Positions 25,454-33,698 are shown, counted from the first letter of the stretch. The stretch is 34,546 nt of DNA from Burkholderiales bacterium Ga0074133 (GCA_001464865.1 LNEG01000221.1:1-34546), one strand, 5' to 3'. Translations and numbers: made by a program. Notes: generated by a model not told the origin, from the sequence alone.

Positions 25454-26149
25454 ATGCTGAAGATCGAAAACCTGCACGCGTATTACGGCAAGAGCCATGT
25501 TTTGCACGGCGTAAGCTTTGAGGTGCAACCCGGTGAAATCGTCGCCCTGCTGGGCCGCAACGGGTCGGGCCGCTCCACCACTGCCAAGGCCATCATGGGC
25601 CTGGTGGACTGGGAGGGCACGGTCAGCTGGAAGGGCCAGGCTCTCAACGGCAAGAAGGCCTACGAGATTGCCCATCTGGGGCTGGGCTACGTGCCCGAAA
25701 GCCGCGACGTCTTCCCCAACCTGACCGTGCACCAGAACCTGCTGCTGGGGCAGAAAGGCGCTGGCAAGAGCAGCCGCTGGTCGTTTGACGACATGTACGA
25801 GATGTTCCCGCGGCTCAAGGAGCGCCAGCACACCGAGGCGGGCGTGATGTCGGGCGGTGAGCAGCAGATGCTGACCCTGTGCCGCACGCTGATGGGCGAC
25901 CCGGACCTGATCATCATTGATGAGCCCACTGAGGGACTGGCGCCCAAGATCGTGGAGCTGGTGGGCCAGTACCTGCAGACGCTGAAGGCACGTGGCGTGT
26001 CGGTGTTGCTCATCGAGCAGAAACTGACCATTGCGATGAAGATCTCCGACCGGGCCCTCGTCATGGGGCATGGCGCCATCGTGTTCCAGGGCACGCCAGA
26101 CAGCCTGCGGGCCGACAACTACATCCGCAAGGAGTGGCTGGAGGTGTAG
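25454..26149 (+). CDS. livF: Liv-type ABC transporter ATP-binding protein LivF (cluster 2), Walker A Lys replaced by Arg
   Basis: This is the LivF-type ATPase of the second importer, 231 residues from the ATG at 25454, two bases after livG. The Walker A motif reads GRNGSGRSTTAK: the invariant Lys of GxxGxGKST is Arg40 here (codon CGC at 25571-25573), whereas cluster-1 LivF reads GRNGMGKST. The rest looks functional: signature MSGGEQQML, Walker B LIIIDEPTEGL and the Gln of LLIEQKLTIAM at the H-loop, which is usual for LivF. Stretches YVPESRDVFPNLTVHQNLLL and GTPDSLRADNYIRKEWLEV are family-like. I recall similar GRNGSGRST sequences in other Burkholderiales, so this may be a conserved feature of a subfamily rather than a defect; that needs a search. 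Confidence 0.93.
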   Translation: MLKIENLHAYYGKSHVLHGVSFEVQPGEIVALLGRNGSGRSTTAKAIMGLVDWEGTVSWKGQALNGKKAYEIAHLGLGYVPESRDVFPNLTVHQNLLLGQKGAGKSSRWSFDDMYEMFPRLKERQHTEAGVMSGGEQQMLTLCRTLMGDPDLIIIDEPTEGLAPKIVELVGQYLQTLKARGVSVLLIEQKLTIAMKISDRALVMGHGAIVFQGTPDSLRADNYIRKEWLEV

Positions 26150-26155
26150 TAGGGC

Positions 26156-26280
26156 GATCCTCCTGAGGCGCTGCGCGCCTTTCCCCCTTCTCTCGGATCG
26201 CTGCGCGATTCGGGAAGGGGGACGCAGCCCTCGCTGCGGGGCGGCCCTTGCCAGGCTGCCCTGGCATGGCGCCGTGACAG
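26156..26280 (+). repeat. GC-rich hairpin repeat, copy R1
   Basis: The block begins seven bases after the livF stop. It contains AGGCG-CTGCG-CGCCT (26166-26180), a long stem CCCCCTTC / GAAGGGGG enclosing ATCG-CTGCG-CGAT, and GCAGC-CCTC-GCTGC. Its 31 bases at 26221-26251 are identical to 33609-33639 in R2. No T-run follows any stem, so it is not a standard terminator. The family is shared with R3 at 20884-20955. Confidence 0.85.
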
Positions 26281-26398
26281 TTTCGACGCAAGTGTGTCTG
26301 GCGATGGCGCAAGGCCGACCACCCCCTCCAGCTGGTAACGAAATCGTCCGTTGCCTGTGCTCATCGACCGCGCACCGCGGTGAGTTGACCAAACTCCC

Positions 26399-26451
26399 TT
26401 GTCCCGCCCGGGACAAATTGAAACGCCAAACGGGTTTGAAGTCTCTACAAT
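26399..26451 (+). promoter_or_regulatory. Palindromic operator candidate and -10 box of the beta-oxidation operon
   Basis: TTGTCCCG-CC-CGGGACAA (26399-26416) is a perfect 8+8 palindrome with a 2-base centre. TACAAT at 26446-26451 is a good -10 hexamer 30 bases further on and 47 upstream of the start codon. A TTGAAA at 26418-26423 is too far (22 bases) to be a good -35. The palindrome ends where a -35 would be expected to start, fitting a repressor or activator site. The cognate regulator is unknown. Confidence 0.45.
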
Positions 26452-26497
26452 AAAAACGCACGACCGTTCTTTTTCCACTTTCCAAGGAAACAACAGC

Positions 26498-28597
26498 ATG
26501 ACCGCTGAATACAAAGTCCACGGCTCCGTTGCCGTGATCACCATGGCAAACCCTCCCGTCAACGGACTCGGTCTGGCAACGCGCCAGGGCATCGTCGAAG
26601 GCCTGGGTCGCGCCAATGCCGATGCAGCGGTCACGTCAATCGTGATCACCGGCGCGGGCGGTGCGTTTTCTGGCGGCGCTGACATCAAGGAGTTCGGCAC
26701 AGACAAGTCGCTGCAAGAGCCGAACCTGCTGTCGGTGATTGCCGCCATTGAGAACTCGGCCAAGCCGGTCGTGGCGGCCATGCACAGCGTGGCCATGGGC
26801 GGTGGGTTGGAACTGGCACTGGGTTGCCACTACCGCATTGCAGCACCTGGCTGTTCGATCGCACTGCCTGAAGTCAAGCTGGGTCTGATTCCCGGCGCGG
26901 GCGGCACGCAGCGTCTGCCCCGCGTGATTGGTGTCGAAGCGGCGCTCAACCTCATCGTGAGCGGCGAACCCGTCAAGAGCGAAATGATCGGCGCTGTGCC
27001 CGGCCAGAAGCTGTTTGACAAGATGGCTGCGTCGGCCGAATCGCTGGCGGCCGAAGCCCTGGCGTTTGCCCAGAGCGTCGCCGATGCTCGCCCGCTGCCC
27101 CTGGTGCGCAACTTCCCCTGCAAGCACCCCGAAGGCGACGCGTACTTCCAGTTCGCTCGCAACATGGTCAAGGGCATGGCCAAGAACTTCCCCGCCCCCG
27201 CCAAGTGCGTGGACGCCGTGGAAGCCGCCACCAAGAAGAAATTTGCCGACGGCATGGCAGTGGAACGCGAGATCTTCATCAACCTGATGTGGACTGCCGA
27301 GTCGCGCGCCCTGCGCCACCTGTTCATGGCCGAGCGTGCTGCCAGCAAGATCCCGGATGTGGCTTCGGACACCCCCAAGCGCGATATCAAGCTGGTGGGC
27401 GTGATTGGTGCCGGCACCATGGGTGGCGGCATCTCCATGAACTTCCTGAACGCAGGCATTCCCGTCAAGATCCTGGAAATGAAGCAGGAAGCGCTGGACC
27501 GCGGCGTGGCCACGATCAAGAAGAACTACGAAGCCCAGGTCAAGAAGGGCAAGCTCAAGCAGGACAAGTACGAGCAGCGCATGGCCCTGCTGAGCACCAC
27601 GCTCTCCTACGACGACTTCAAGGACTGCGACCTCATCATTGAAGCCGTGTTCGAGGAAATGGGCGTCAAGGAAGCCGTGTTCAAGCAGCTCGACACCGTG
27701 GCCAAGCCCGGCGCGATCCTCGCCTCCAACACTTCCACGCTGGATGTGGACAAGATCGCGGCCTTCACCAAGCGCCCCCAGGACGTGGTGGGCATGCATT
27801 TCTTCAGCCCCGCCAACGTGATGAAGCTGCTGGAAGTCGTGCGCGGCAAGGAAACCGCCAAGGACGTGCTGGCCACCGTGATGGCCATTGGCAAGAAGAT
27901 CAAGAAGACCTCGGTGGTCTCGGGCGTGTGCGATGGCTTCATCGGCAACCGCATGATCGAGCAGTACAGCCGCCAGGCCGGCTTCCTGCTGGACGAAGGC
28001 TGCACACCCCAGCAGGTGGACAAGGCCGTCGAGAAATTTGGTTTTGCCATGGGCCCGTTCCGCATGGGCGACCTGGCCGGTAACGACATTGGCTGGGCCA
28101 TCCGCAAGCGCCGCGCTGTGGAACGCGCCGACATGAAGTACAGCCGCACCGCCGACAAGCTGTGCGAACTGGGCCGCTTTGGACAGAAGACCGGCGCAGG
28201 CTGGTACGACTACCAGGCCGGCAAGCGCGATGCGATCCCTTCGGAGCTGGTCAACAAGATGATCGAAGACCACCGCAAGGAGCTTGGCATCACGCCGCGC
28301 AAGATTTCGGACGAAGAAATCGTCCAGCGCCTGGTGTTCGCACTGGTCAACGAAGGCGCGCACATCCTGGAAGACGGCATTGCCAGCAAGTCCGGCGACA
28401 TCGACATGGTGTACCTGACGGGTTATGGCTTCCCCATCCACCGCGGTGGCCCCATGCACTACGCCAGCGAAGTCGGCCTGTTCAACGTGGTGCAGGCGAT
28501 GGACCGCTTTGCCAAGAACCCGCTGGACGACGCCGAGTTCTGGAAGCCCGCTCCGCTGCTGGCCAGGCTGGCCGCCGAAGGCAAGGCCTTCCAGTAA
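26498..28597 (+). CDS. Bifunctional enoyl-CoA hydratase / 3-hydroxyacyl-CoA dehydrogenase
   Basis: This FadB/FadJ-type enzyme carries out two beta-oxidation steps: hydration of trans-2-enoyl-CoA and NAD-dependent oxidation of L-3-hydroxyacyl-CoA. The protein is 699 residues from the ATG at 26498, with CAAGGAAAC as ribosome binding site; the frame is open upstream through the promoter region only. The crotonase domain (about 1-190) has oxyanion-loop residues in [11 protein letters not shown] and both catalytic-type Glu, E105 in [10 protein letters not shown] and E125 in [14 protein letters not shown]. The dehydrogenase part (about 298-690) has the Rossmann motif [10 protein letters not shown] (from residue 302), [12 protein letters not shown], and catalytic-type His434 in [17 protein letters not shown]. 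It is 34 bases before the thiolase gene, as in fadBA operons. Chain-length range is not predictable. Domain order is closer to FadJ or peroxisomal MFE-1 than to a large FadB. Confidence 0.94.
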   Translation: MTAEYKVHGSVAVITMANPPVNGLGLATRQGIVEGLGRANADAAVTSIVITGAGGAFSGGADIKEFGTDKSLQEPNLLSVIAAIENSAKPVVAAMHSVAMGGGLELALGCHYRIAAPGCSIALPEVKLGLIPGAGGTQRLPRVIGVEAALNLIVSGEPVKSEMIGAVPGQKLFDKMAASAESLAAEALAFAQSVADARPLPLVRNFPCKHPEGDAYFQFARNMVKGMAKNFPAPAKCVDAVEAATKKKFADGMAVEREIFINLMWTAESRALRHLFMAERAASKIPDVASDTPKRDIKLVGVIGAGTMGGGISMNFLNAGIPVKILEMKQEALDRGVATIKKNYEAQVKKGKLKQDKYEQRMALLSTTLSYDDFKDCDLIIEAVFEEMGVKEAVFKQLDTVAKPGAILASNTSTLDVDKIAAFTKRPQDVVGMHFFSPANVMKLLEVVRGKETAKDVLATVMAIGKKIKKTSVVSGVCDGFIGNRMIEQYSRQAGFLLDEGCTPQQVDKAVEKFGFAMGPFRMGDLAGNDIGWAIRKRRAVERADMKYSRTADKLCELGRFGQKTGAGWYDYQAGKRDAIPSELVNKMIEDHRKELGITPRKISDEEIVQRLVFALVNEGAHILEDGIASKSGDIDMVYLTGYGFPIHRGGPMHYASEVGLFNVVQAMDRFAKNPLDDAEFWKPAPLLARLAAEGKAFQ

Positions 28598-28631
28598 GCG
28601 CGCACCTTCTTACCGAACAAAGGATTCCCCC

Positions 28632-29807
28632 ATGACCTCCGCAGTGATTGTTTCCACCGCCCGCACCCCGCTTGCCAAGAGCTGGAAGGGCTCCTTCAAC
28701 ATGACGCACGGCGCCACCCTGGGCGGCCATGCCGTGCAGCACGCCGTGTTGCGCGCCGGCATTGATGGTGCCGACGTCGATGACGTCATCATGGGCTGCG
28801 CCACGCCAGAAGGCGCCACGGGCAGCAACATCGCACGCCAGATCGCCCTGAAGGCCGGCCTGCCCATCACCGCCTCCGGTGTCACGGTCAACCGTTTCTG
28901 TTCTTCGGGTTTGCAGACCATTGCCATGGCCGCACAGCGCGTCATCGCCGGTGAGGCCGATGTTTTCGTGGCCGGTGGTGTCGAGAGCATCTCCTGCGTG
29001 CAGCAAGAGATGAACCTGCACATGATTCAGGACCTGGCCCTGGCCAAGCAGAAGCCCGAGATCTACTGGAGCATGCTGCAGACCGCCGAGCAGGTAGCGA
29101 AGCGCTACAACATCGGCCGCGATGCCATGGACGAATACGGTGCGGGTAGCCAGCAAAAGGCCTGCGCGGCCCAGGCTGCCGGCCTGTTCGATGCCGAAAT
29201 CGCCCCCATCACCGTGACGGCCGGCGTGGCTGACAAGACGCTGGGCCTGATCACCAAGCAGGTCACGGTGAGCAAGGACGAAGGCACGCGGGAAGGCACC
29301 ACCGTGGATGCCATCAGCGGCCTGCGCTCGGCACTGCCGGGTGGCCTGATCTCTGCTGGCAACGCCAGCCAGTTCAGCGATGGCGCTGGCGCCTGCGTGG
29401 TGGCCAGCGAAGAGTACGCCAGCAAGAAGGGCCTGAAGCCTCTGGGCCGTTTCCTCGGCTTTGCGGTGGCCGGCTGCGAGCCTGACGAAATGGGCATTGG
29501 CCCCGTGTTCGCCGTACCCAAGGTGCTCAAGAAGCTGGGCCTGACTGTGCAGGACATCGACCTGTGGGAGCTGAACGAGGCTTTTGCCGTGCAGGTGCTG
29601 TACTGCCGCGACAAGCTGGGCATCCCGGCGGACCGCCTGAACGTGAACGGCGGCGCCATCGCCCTGGGTCACCCCTATGGTGTGTCGGGCCAGCGCCTCA
29701 CGGGCCACGCGCTCATCGAAGGCAAGCGCCGCGGCGCCAAGAAGGTGTGCGTGACCATGTGCATCGGCGGCGGCATGGGCGCAGCCGGCATCTTCGAAGT
29801 GTTCTGA
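28632..29807 (+). CDS. Acetyl-CoA acyltransferase (3-ketoacyl-CoA thiolase)
   Basis: This thiolase cleaves 3-ketoacyl-CoA with CoA to acetyl-CoA and a shortened acyl-CoA, the last beta-oxidation step. The protein is 391 residues from the ATG at 28632, preceded by AAAGGA. The catalytic residues are in place: nucleophile C90 in [12 protein letters not shown]347 in [10 protein letters not shown], and C377 in [11 protein letters not shown]. The N-terminal [15 protein letters not shown] matches the degradative class. It lies 34 bases after the hydratase/dehydrogenase and 3 bases before a thioesterase gene, so the three share a transcript. A biosynthetic (PhaA-like) role is possible for thiolases in general but unlikely next to this partner. 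Confidence 0.94.
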   Translation: MTSAVIVSTARTPLAKSWKGSFNMTHGATLGGHAVQHAVLRAGIDGADVDDVIMGCATPEGATGSNIARQIALKAGLPITASGVTVNRFCSSGLQTIAMAAQRVIAGEADVFVAGGVESISCVQQEMNLHMIQDLALAKQKPEIYWSMLQTAEQVAKRYNIGRDAMDEYGAGSQQKACAAQAAGLFDAEIAPITVTAGVADKTLGLITKQVTVSKDEGTREGTTVDAISGLRSALPGGLISAGNASQFSDGAGACVVASEEYASKKGLKPLGRFLGFAVAGCEPDEMGIGPVFAVPKVLKKLGLTVQDIDLWELNEAFAVQVLYCRDKLGIPADRLNVNGGAIALGHPYGVSGQRLTGHALIEGKRRGAKKVCVTMCIGGGMGAAGIFEVF

Positions 29808-29810
29808 TCC

Positions 29811-30341
29811 ATGCCCGGAGAGCCTTTGCACCCGGCGCCTGGCAGCCCTGCGGCGGCCGATTCGCCCGAGGCTTTCCTGGCGCGGGGCCGGGCGGTGCTG
29901 GTCAGCCAGTCGTTCAGCACTTTGATCGGTGCACACCTGCACGCGCTGGCCCCCGGCCAGTGCGAGTTGCATGTGCCTATCACGCCCAGCCTGCTGCAGC
30001 AGCACGGCTTTGCGCACGGTGGCGTGGTCAGCTATGCGGCCGACAACGCGCTGACTTACGCTGGCGGGACGGCCATGCGGGTGCCGGTGATCACGTCCGA
30101 GTTCAAGATCAACTACGTGCGTCCCGCCGTGGGCGAGCTGCTGATTGCACGCGCCCACGCCGTGCACCACGGCCGCACGCAGGCGGTGTGCCGCTGCGAT
30201 GTGTTTGCGGTGGAAGGCGGCGTTGAAAAGCTGTGCGCCGTGGCGCAGGGCACCATCGTCGCGCTGCCGCCGCGTGAAGGCAGTACGCCCCCTGGTGCGG
30301 CCAGTGACGCCGGCACCCAGGCGGTCGGCCGCCCTGACTGA
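29811..30341 (+). CDS. PaaI-type hotdog thioesterase
   Basis: This is a small cytosolic acyl-CoA thioesterase of the hotdog fold, which hydrolyses an acyl- or arylacyl-CoA and may relieve CoA trapping. The protein is 176 residues from the ATG at 29811, three bases after the thiolase stop. The family core is QQHGFAHGGVVSYAADNALTY (quoted in overlapping part), with the HGG catalytic loop, then SEFKINYVRPAVGELLIARA. The last 25 residues (PPREGSTPPGAASDAG and following) are low-complexity and probably disordered. A second, unrelated-looking hotdog protein is encoded at 33699-34130. Substrate is unknown; position in a beta-oxidation operon is the only hint. Confidence 0.88.
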   Translation: MPGEPLHPAPGSPAAADSPEAFLARGRAVLVSQSFSTLIGAHLHALAPGQCELHVPITPSLLQQHGFAHGGVVSYAADNALTYAGGTAMRVPVITSEFKINYVRPAVGELLIARAHAVHHGRTQAVCRCDVFAVEGGVEKLCAVAQGTIVALPPREGSTPPGAASDAGTQAVGRPD

Positions 30342-30395
30342 CTGGTTGCGTGAGCGCCCGAGGCATGCCCCATGTTCCACCGGGATGCTCTCACT

Positions 30396-30450
30396 CCTTT
30401 TTTAATAGCTGAAGGTGCTTATTCCATAAGCACCTTAGGCCACTTTTGCC
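30396..30450 (+). repeat. AT-rich repeat family, intergenic copy B with perfect hairpin
   Basis: The block TTTTTTAATAGCTG leads into AAGGTGCTTAT-TCC-ATAAGCACCTT (30412-30436), an 11-bp perfect inverted repeat with a 3-base loop, then AGGCCACTTTTGCC. It has the AATAGC and GGCC-nn-TTTT marks shared by copies A and C. It ends 10 bases before the acyl-CoA dehydrogenase ATG, which has no visible Shine-Dalgarno sequence, so the hairpin may affect that gene's translation. Confidence 0.8.
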
Positions 30451-30460
30451 CTGAAATACC

Positions 30461-32323
30461 ATGAGCCTTCGCCCCACCGTCGACTTTCTGCTGTACCAGT
30501 GGCTTCAGGCTGAGCAACTGCCCGAGCGCGAGCGTTTCAGCGACCACTCGCGCGACACCTTCGATGCCGTGCTGGACACCTGCGAGCGCATCGCCCGCGA
30601 GAAGTACGCGCCCTTCAACCGAACGGTCGATACGCAAGAGCCGCACTTCGACGGCGAGAAGGTCACGCTGCCCCAGTGCACGCACGATGCGCAAAAGGCG
30701 TATGCCGCATCCGGCATGCTCAGCGCTGCGCAGGACTACGACATCGGCGGCATGCAGCTGCCCTATACGGTCGAGGCCGCGGCCAACAGCTTTTTTGCGG
30801 CGGCCTCGGTCAGCATCGGCTCGGGCTTGCTCACCGTGGGCAATGCCAACCTGCTGATGGTGCACGGCACCGAGCTGCAAAAGAAGGTGTTTGCGCTCAA
30901 CGAATTCTCGGGCCGCTTCTCGGGCACCATGTGCCTGTCGGAGCCGCAGGCGGGCTCGTCACTGAGCGACGTGGCCACGCGTGCTGTGCCCGATGGTGAT
31001 GGTTTCGAAGCTGATCCGTTGGGCCCGCGCTACCGCCTCAAGGGCAACAAGATGTGGATCTCGGCCGGTGAGCATGAGCTGACCGACAACATCATCCACC
31101 TGGTGCTGGCCAAGATCCCGGGGCCCGATGGCAAGCTGGTGCCCGGCACCAAGGGCATCTCGCTCTTCATCGTGCCCAAAAAGCTGGTGGATACCGAAGG
31201 CAACCTGACCGGCGTGCGCAACGACGTGGCGCTGGCAGGCCTGAACCACAAGCTGGGCTGGCGCGGCACCACCAACACGCTGCTCAACTTTGGCGAAGGC
31301 AAGTACCCGGTGGACGGGCAGGCCGGTGCCGTGGGCTACCTGGTGGGCGAGGCCGGCAAGGGCCTGCACTGCATGTTCCACATGATGAACGAGGCCCGCA
31401 TCGGTGTGGGCATGGCCGCCACCATGCTGGGCCTGGCTGGCTACTACGCCAGCCTGGACTACGCGCGCAACCGCCCGCAGGGCCGGCCCGTGCAGGGCCC
31501 CAAGGCGGCTGCCGGTGCGGCACCAGCAGTGGTCAAGGACGCAGCGCAGCCGCAGGTGCGCATCATCGAACACGCCGACGTCAAGCGCATGTTGCTGGCG
31601 CAAAAGGCCTACGGTGAAGGCGCGCTGGCGCTCAACCTGTACTGCGCGCGGCTGGTGGATGAAATGCACACCGGCGAAGCCGCGGTGGCCGACGACGCCC
31701 GCATGTTGCTGGAGGTGCTCACGCCCATCGCCAAGAGCTGGCCCAGCGAGTGGTGCCTGGAGGCCAACAGCCTGGCCATCCAGATCCACGGCGGCTACGG
31801 TTACACGCGCGACTTCCCGGTGGAACAGTACTGGCGTGACAACCGCCTGAACATGATCCACGAAGGCACCCACGGCATCCAGGCCATGGACCTGCTGGGC
31901 CGCAAGGTCCTGATGGAGGGCGGCCGTGGCCTCACGCTGCTGGCCGGCCGCATCAACGCCACGGTCGAGCGCGCCATCCAGGTGCCTGCGCTCGCCGCGC
32001 ACGCCAATGCGCTGGGTGCAGCGCTGCAGCAGGTGGGCGCCTCCACCAAGGCCGCCTGGGCCACGGGCCAGCCCGCCGATGCGCTGGCCAATGCCGTGCC
32101 GTACATGCAGGCGTTTGGGCACACGGTGCTGGCCTGGATCTGGCTCGACGTCGCGTTGGCCGCACTGGCCGCCGATGCAGACCAGGCGCAGCCCTCCAGT
32201 GCCGGGCGCATGGGCGCCATGCGCTATTTTTTCCATTTCGAACTGCCCAAGATCGGTGCCTGGCTGCAGGTGGTAAGCAGCCGCGACGACACTTGCGCAG
32301 CCTTCCCGGAAGACGCGTTTTGA
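30461..32323 (+). CDS. Acyl-CoA dehydrogenase with extra C-terminal domain
   Basis: This FAD-dependent flavoenzyme introduces the trans-2 double bond into acyl-CoA, the first oxidation step. The protein is 620 residues from the ATG at 30461. It belongs to the long form of the family, with an N-terminal helical part, a beta domain, a C-terminal helical dehydrogenase domain and an added domain of about 125 residues at the end, as in DmdC-like enzymes. Motifs are GTMCLSEPQAGSSLSDVATR, KGNKMWISAGEHELTDNIIH, and QIHGGYGYTRDFPVEQYWRD followed by IHEGTHGIQAMDLLGRK, where E468 sits at the catalytic base position. A Lys/Ala/Pro-rich loop (VQGPKAAAGAAPAVVKDAAQ) interrupts the middle. Its stop overlaps the next gene by one base (TGATG). 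Confidence 0.94.
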   Translation: MSLRPTVDFLLYQWLQAEQLPERERFSDHSRDTFDAVLDTCERIAREKYAPFNRTVDTQEPHFDGEKVTLPQCTHDAQKAYAASGMLSAAQDYDIGGMQLPYTVEAAANSFFAAASVSIGSGLLTVGNANLLMVHGTELQKKVFALNEFSGRFSGTMCLSEPQAGSSLSDVATRAVPDGDGFEADPLGPRYRLKGNKMWISAGEHELTDNIIHLVLAKIPGPDGKLVPGTKGISLFIVPKKLVDTEGNLTGVRNDVALAGLNHKLGWRGTTNTLLNFGEGKYPVDGQAGAVGYLVGEAGKGLHCMFHMMNEARIGVGMAATMLGLAGYYASLDYARNRPQGRPVQGPKAAAGAAPAVVKDAAQPQVRIIEHADVKRMLLAQKAYGEGALALNLYCARLVDEMHTGEAAVADDARMLLEVLTPIAKSWPSEWCLEANSLAIQIHGGYGYTRDFPVEQYWRDNRLNMIHEGTHGIQAMDLLGRKVLMEGGRGLTLLAGRINATVERAIQVPALAAHANALGAALQQVGASTKAAWATGQPADALANAVPYMQAFGHTVLAWIWLDVALAALAADADQAQPSSAGRMGAMRYFFHFELPKIGAWLQVVSSRDDTCAAFPEDAF

Positions 32324-32532
32324 TGACTGCACCGCAAACCCTGCAGCGCCTGCAGACGCTCATCTGGGTGCTGATCTATGGCGGCCTGCTCACGCTGGTG
32401 CTGGGCATTGCCACGGCGCGTTCCGATGGCGCAGTGGGCTGGACGCTGGGCGTGGCCGGTGGCCTGGCGGCGGTCGCGGGCGTGGTGCTGATCGCCGTGC
32501 GCGCGCGCCTCAAGCCGGACGCGGGCGGCTGA
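32323..32532 (+). CDS. Small membrane protein (69 aa), unknown function
   Basis: I do not recognise this protein. It is 69 residues from the ATG at 32323, which shares its A with the TGA of the acyl-CoA dehydrogenase (TGATG), so translation is probably coupled. It has two predicted membrane segments, LIWVLIYGGLLTLVLGIAT (about 13-31) and WTLGVAGGLAAVAGVVLIAV (about 40-59), with short charged ends: Arg/Lys after the second helix (RARLKPDAGG). A two-helix hairpin with both ends cytosolic is likely. Its tight link to an acyl-CoA dehydrogenase hints at a membrane role near electron transfer, but nothing in the sequence proves it. Confidence 0.8.
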   Translation: MTAPQTLQRLQTLIWVLIYGGLLTLVLGIATARSDGAVGWTLGVAGGLAAVAGVVLIAVRARLKPDAGG

Positions 32533-32692
32533 TGCAGCCACCGCGCGGCCCGGCTCCGCAGGTTACCTTACAGGCCTGAAGATGGAGCAGGGCGGTAACG
32601 CTGCGCTGAAGCCGCCCACGCGACACTGCACGCCCTCCAGCCACCGCACAATGCCGCAAGCGTGCGCGGCACGGGGCTGGGGGGCCCACCGA

Positions 32693-32719
32693 TGCCGTGC
32701 CAGCAGCCCTGGCACGGCA
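32693..32719 (+). other. Strong hairpin upstream of the SDR gene
   Basis: TGCCGTGCCAG-CAGCC-CTGGCACGGCA is a perfect 11-bp inverted repeat with a 5-base loop, 38 bases before the SDR start codon. No T-run follows, so termination is unlikely. It could be an operator or an mRNA structure. The rest of the 224-base gap (32533-32756) shows no repeat or gene I recognise. Confidence 0.5.
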
Positions 32720-32756
32720 GCCACCGACCACACAACATTCAACGCAAGGAGACACC

Positions 32757-33551
32757 ATGACCACACGCACCATCCAGCAACTGTTTGACCTGACCGGCAA
32801 GACGGCTCTCGTGACCGGCGGCTCGCGCGGCCTGGGCCTGCAACTGGCGCATGCGCTGGGCGAGGCCGGCGCTCGCATCATGCTCAGCTCGCGCAAGGCC
32901 TCGGACCTGGAAGAGGCCTCTGCCGACCTGCAGGCCGCCGGCATCGACGCCCGCTGGATCGCGGCCGACTGCGCCAACGAGGCCGATATCCGCCGCCTGG
33001 CCGACGAGACGCTGGAGCGCATGGGCGGTGTGGACATCCTGGTGAACAACGCCGGCGCCGCCTGGGGCGCCCCCGCCGAAGACCACCCGGTGGACGCGTG
33101 GGACAAGGTGATGAACCTGAACGTGCGCGGCTATTTCATCCTGAGCCAGCACATCGCCAAGCACAGCATGATCGCGCGCAAGAGCGGCAGCATCATCAAC
33201 GTGGCGTCCATCGCCGGCCTGGGCGGCAACCCCAAGGGCATGAACACCATTGCTTACAACACCTCCAAGGGTGCGGTGATCAACTTCACCCGTGCACTCG
33301 CGGCCGAATGGGGCAAGTACAACATCCGCGTCAACGCCATCTGCCCGGGTTTCTTCCCCAGCAAGATGACGGTGGGCACGCTGAAGGCGATGGGCGAGGA
33401 GGCCCTGGCTGCACACGCCCCGCTGGGACGCCTGGGCGACGATGAGGATCTGAAGGGCCTGTGCGCGCTGTATGCGTCGGACGCCGGCAAGCACATCACC
33501 GGCCAGTGGCTGGCGGTGGATGGTGGCGTCAGCATCGTGACAGGAGGGTGA
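32757..33551 (+). CDS. SDR family oxidoreductase
   Basis: This is a short-chain dehydrogenase/reductase, a cytosolic NAD(P)-dependent enzyme acting on a hydroxyl or keto group. The protein is 264 residues from the ATG at 32757, with AAGGAG nine bases upstream. The cofactor motif TGGSRGLG (20-27), NNAGAAWG, and the catalytic set S151, Y167 and K171 (VASIAG and AYNTSKGA) are all present. The C-terminal GQWLAVDGGVSIVTGG is typical. The Arg after the glycine motif and the Ser/Arg at the end of the second strand (LSSRK) suggest NADP(H) preference, by inference. Its place among acyl-CoA genes suggests oxidation of a hydroxyacyl-CoA or a related step, but SDR substrates are not predictable. Confidence 0.92.
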   Translation: MTTRTIQQLFDLTGKTALVTGGSRGLGLQLAHALGEAGARIMLSSRKASDLEEASADLQAAGIDARWIAADCANEADIRRLADETLERMGGVDILVNNAGAAWGAPAEDHPVDAWDKVMNLNVRGYFILSQHIAKHSMIARKSGSIINVASIAGLGGNPKGMNTIAYNTSKGAVINFTRALAAEWGKYNIRVNAICPGFFPSKMTVGTLKAMGEEALAAHAPLGRLGDDEDLKGLCALYASDAGKHITGQWLAVDGGVSIVTGG

Positions 33552-33552
33552 G

Positions 33553-33667
33553 CATCCCCCTGAGCGGCTGCGCCGCTTCCCCCTTCTCTCGGCTTCGCCG
33601 GGAAGGGTGACGCAGCCCTCGCTGCGGGGCGGCCCTTGCTTGGCTGCCCTCGCCAGGGCCACGCCAG
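33553..33667 (+). repeat. GC-rich hairpin repeat, copy R2
   Basis: The block begins two bases after the SDR stop codon. It contains AGCGG-CTGCG-CCGCT, then a CCCCCTTC / GAAGGG stem enclosing CGG-CTTCG-CCG, then GCAGC-CCTC-GCTGC. Compared with R1, the first hairpin has different arms that still pair, and the loop CTGCG is the same. The 33609-33639 stretch is identical to R1. The match ends near GGGCCACGCCAG. Confidence 0.85.
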
Positions 33668-33698
33668 TTTTTGCGTTCCGTGTTTTGAGGAAAACGTC

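Noticed and set aside
25571..25573. Arg codon in Walker A as a sign that livF is a pseudogene
   Set aside because: The frame is intact, all other motifs are conserved and the gene is tightly spaced in its operon. A functional variant is more likely.
26636..28459. 600-codon minus-strand frame opposite the hydratase/dehydrogenase gene
   Set aside because: Same reason: a composition-driven antisense shadow, although its length at first suggests a gene.
28482..30380. 630-codon minus-strand frame opposite the thiolase and thioesterase genes
   Set aside because: It spans two certain genes, has no domain and no start signal.
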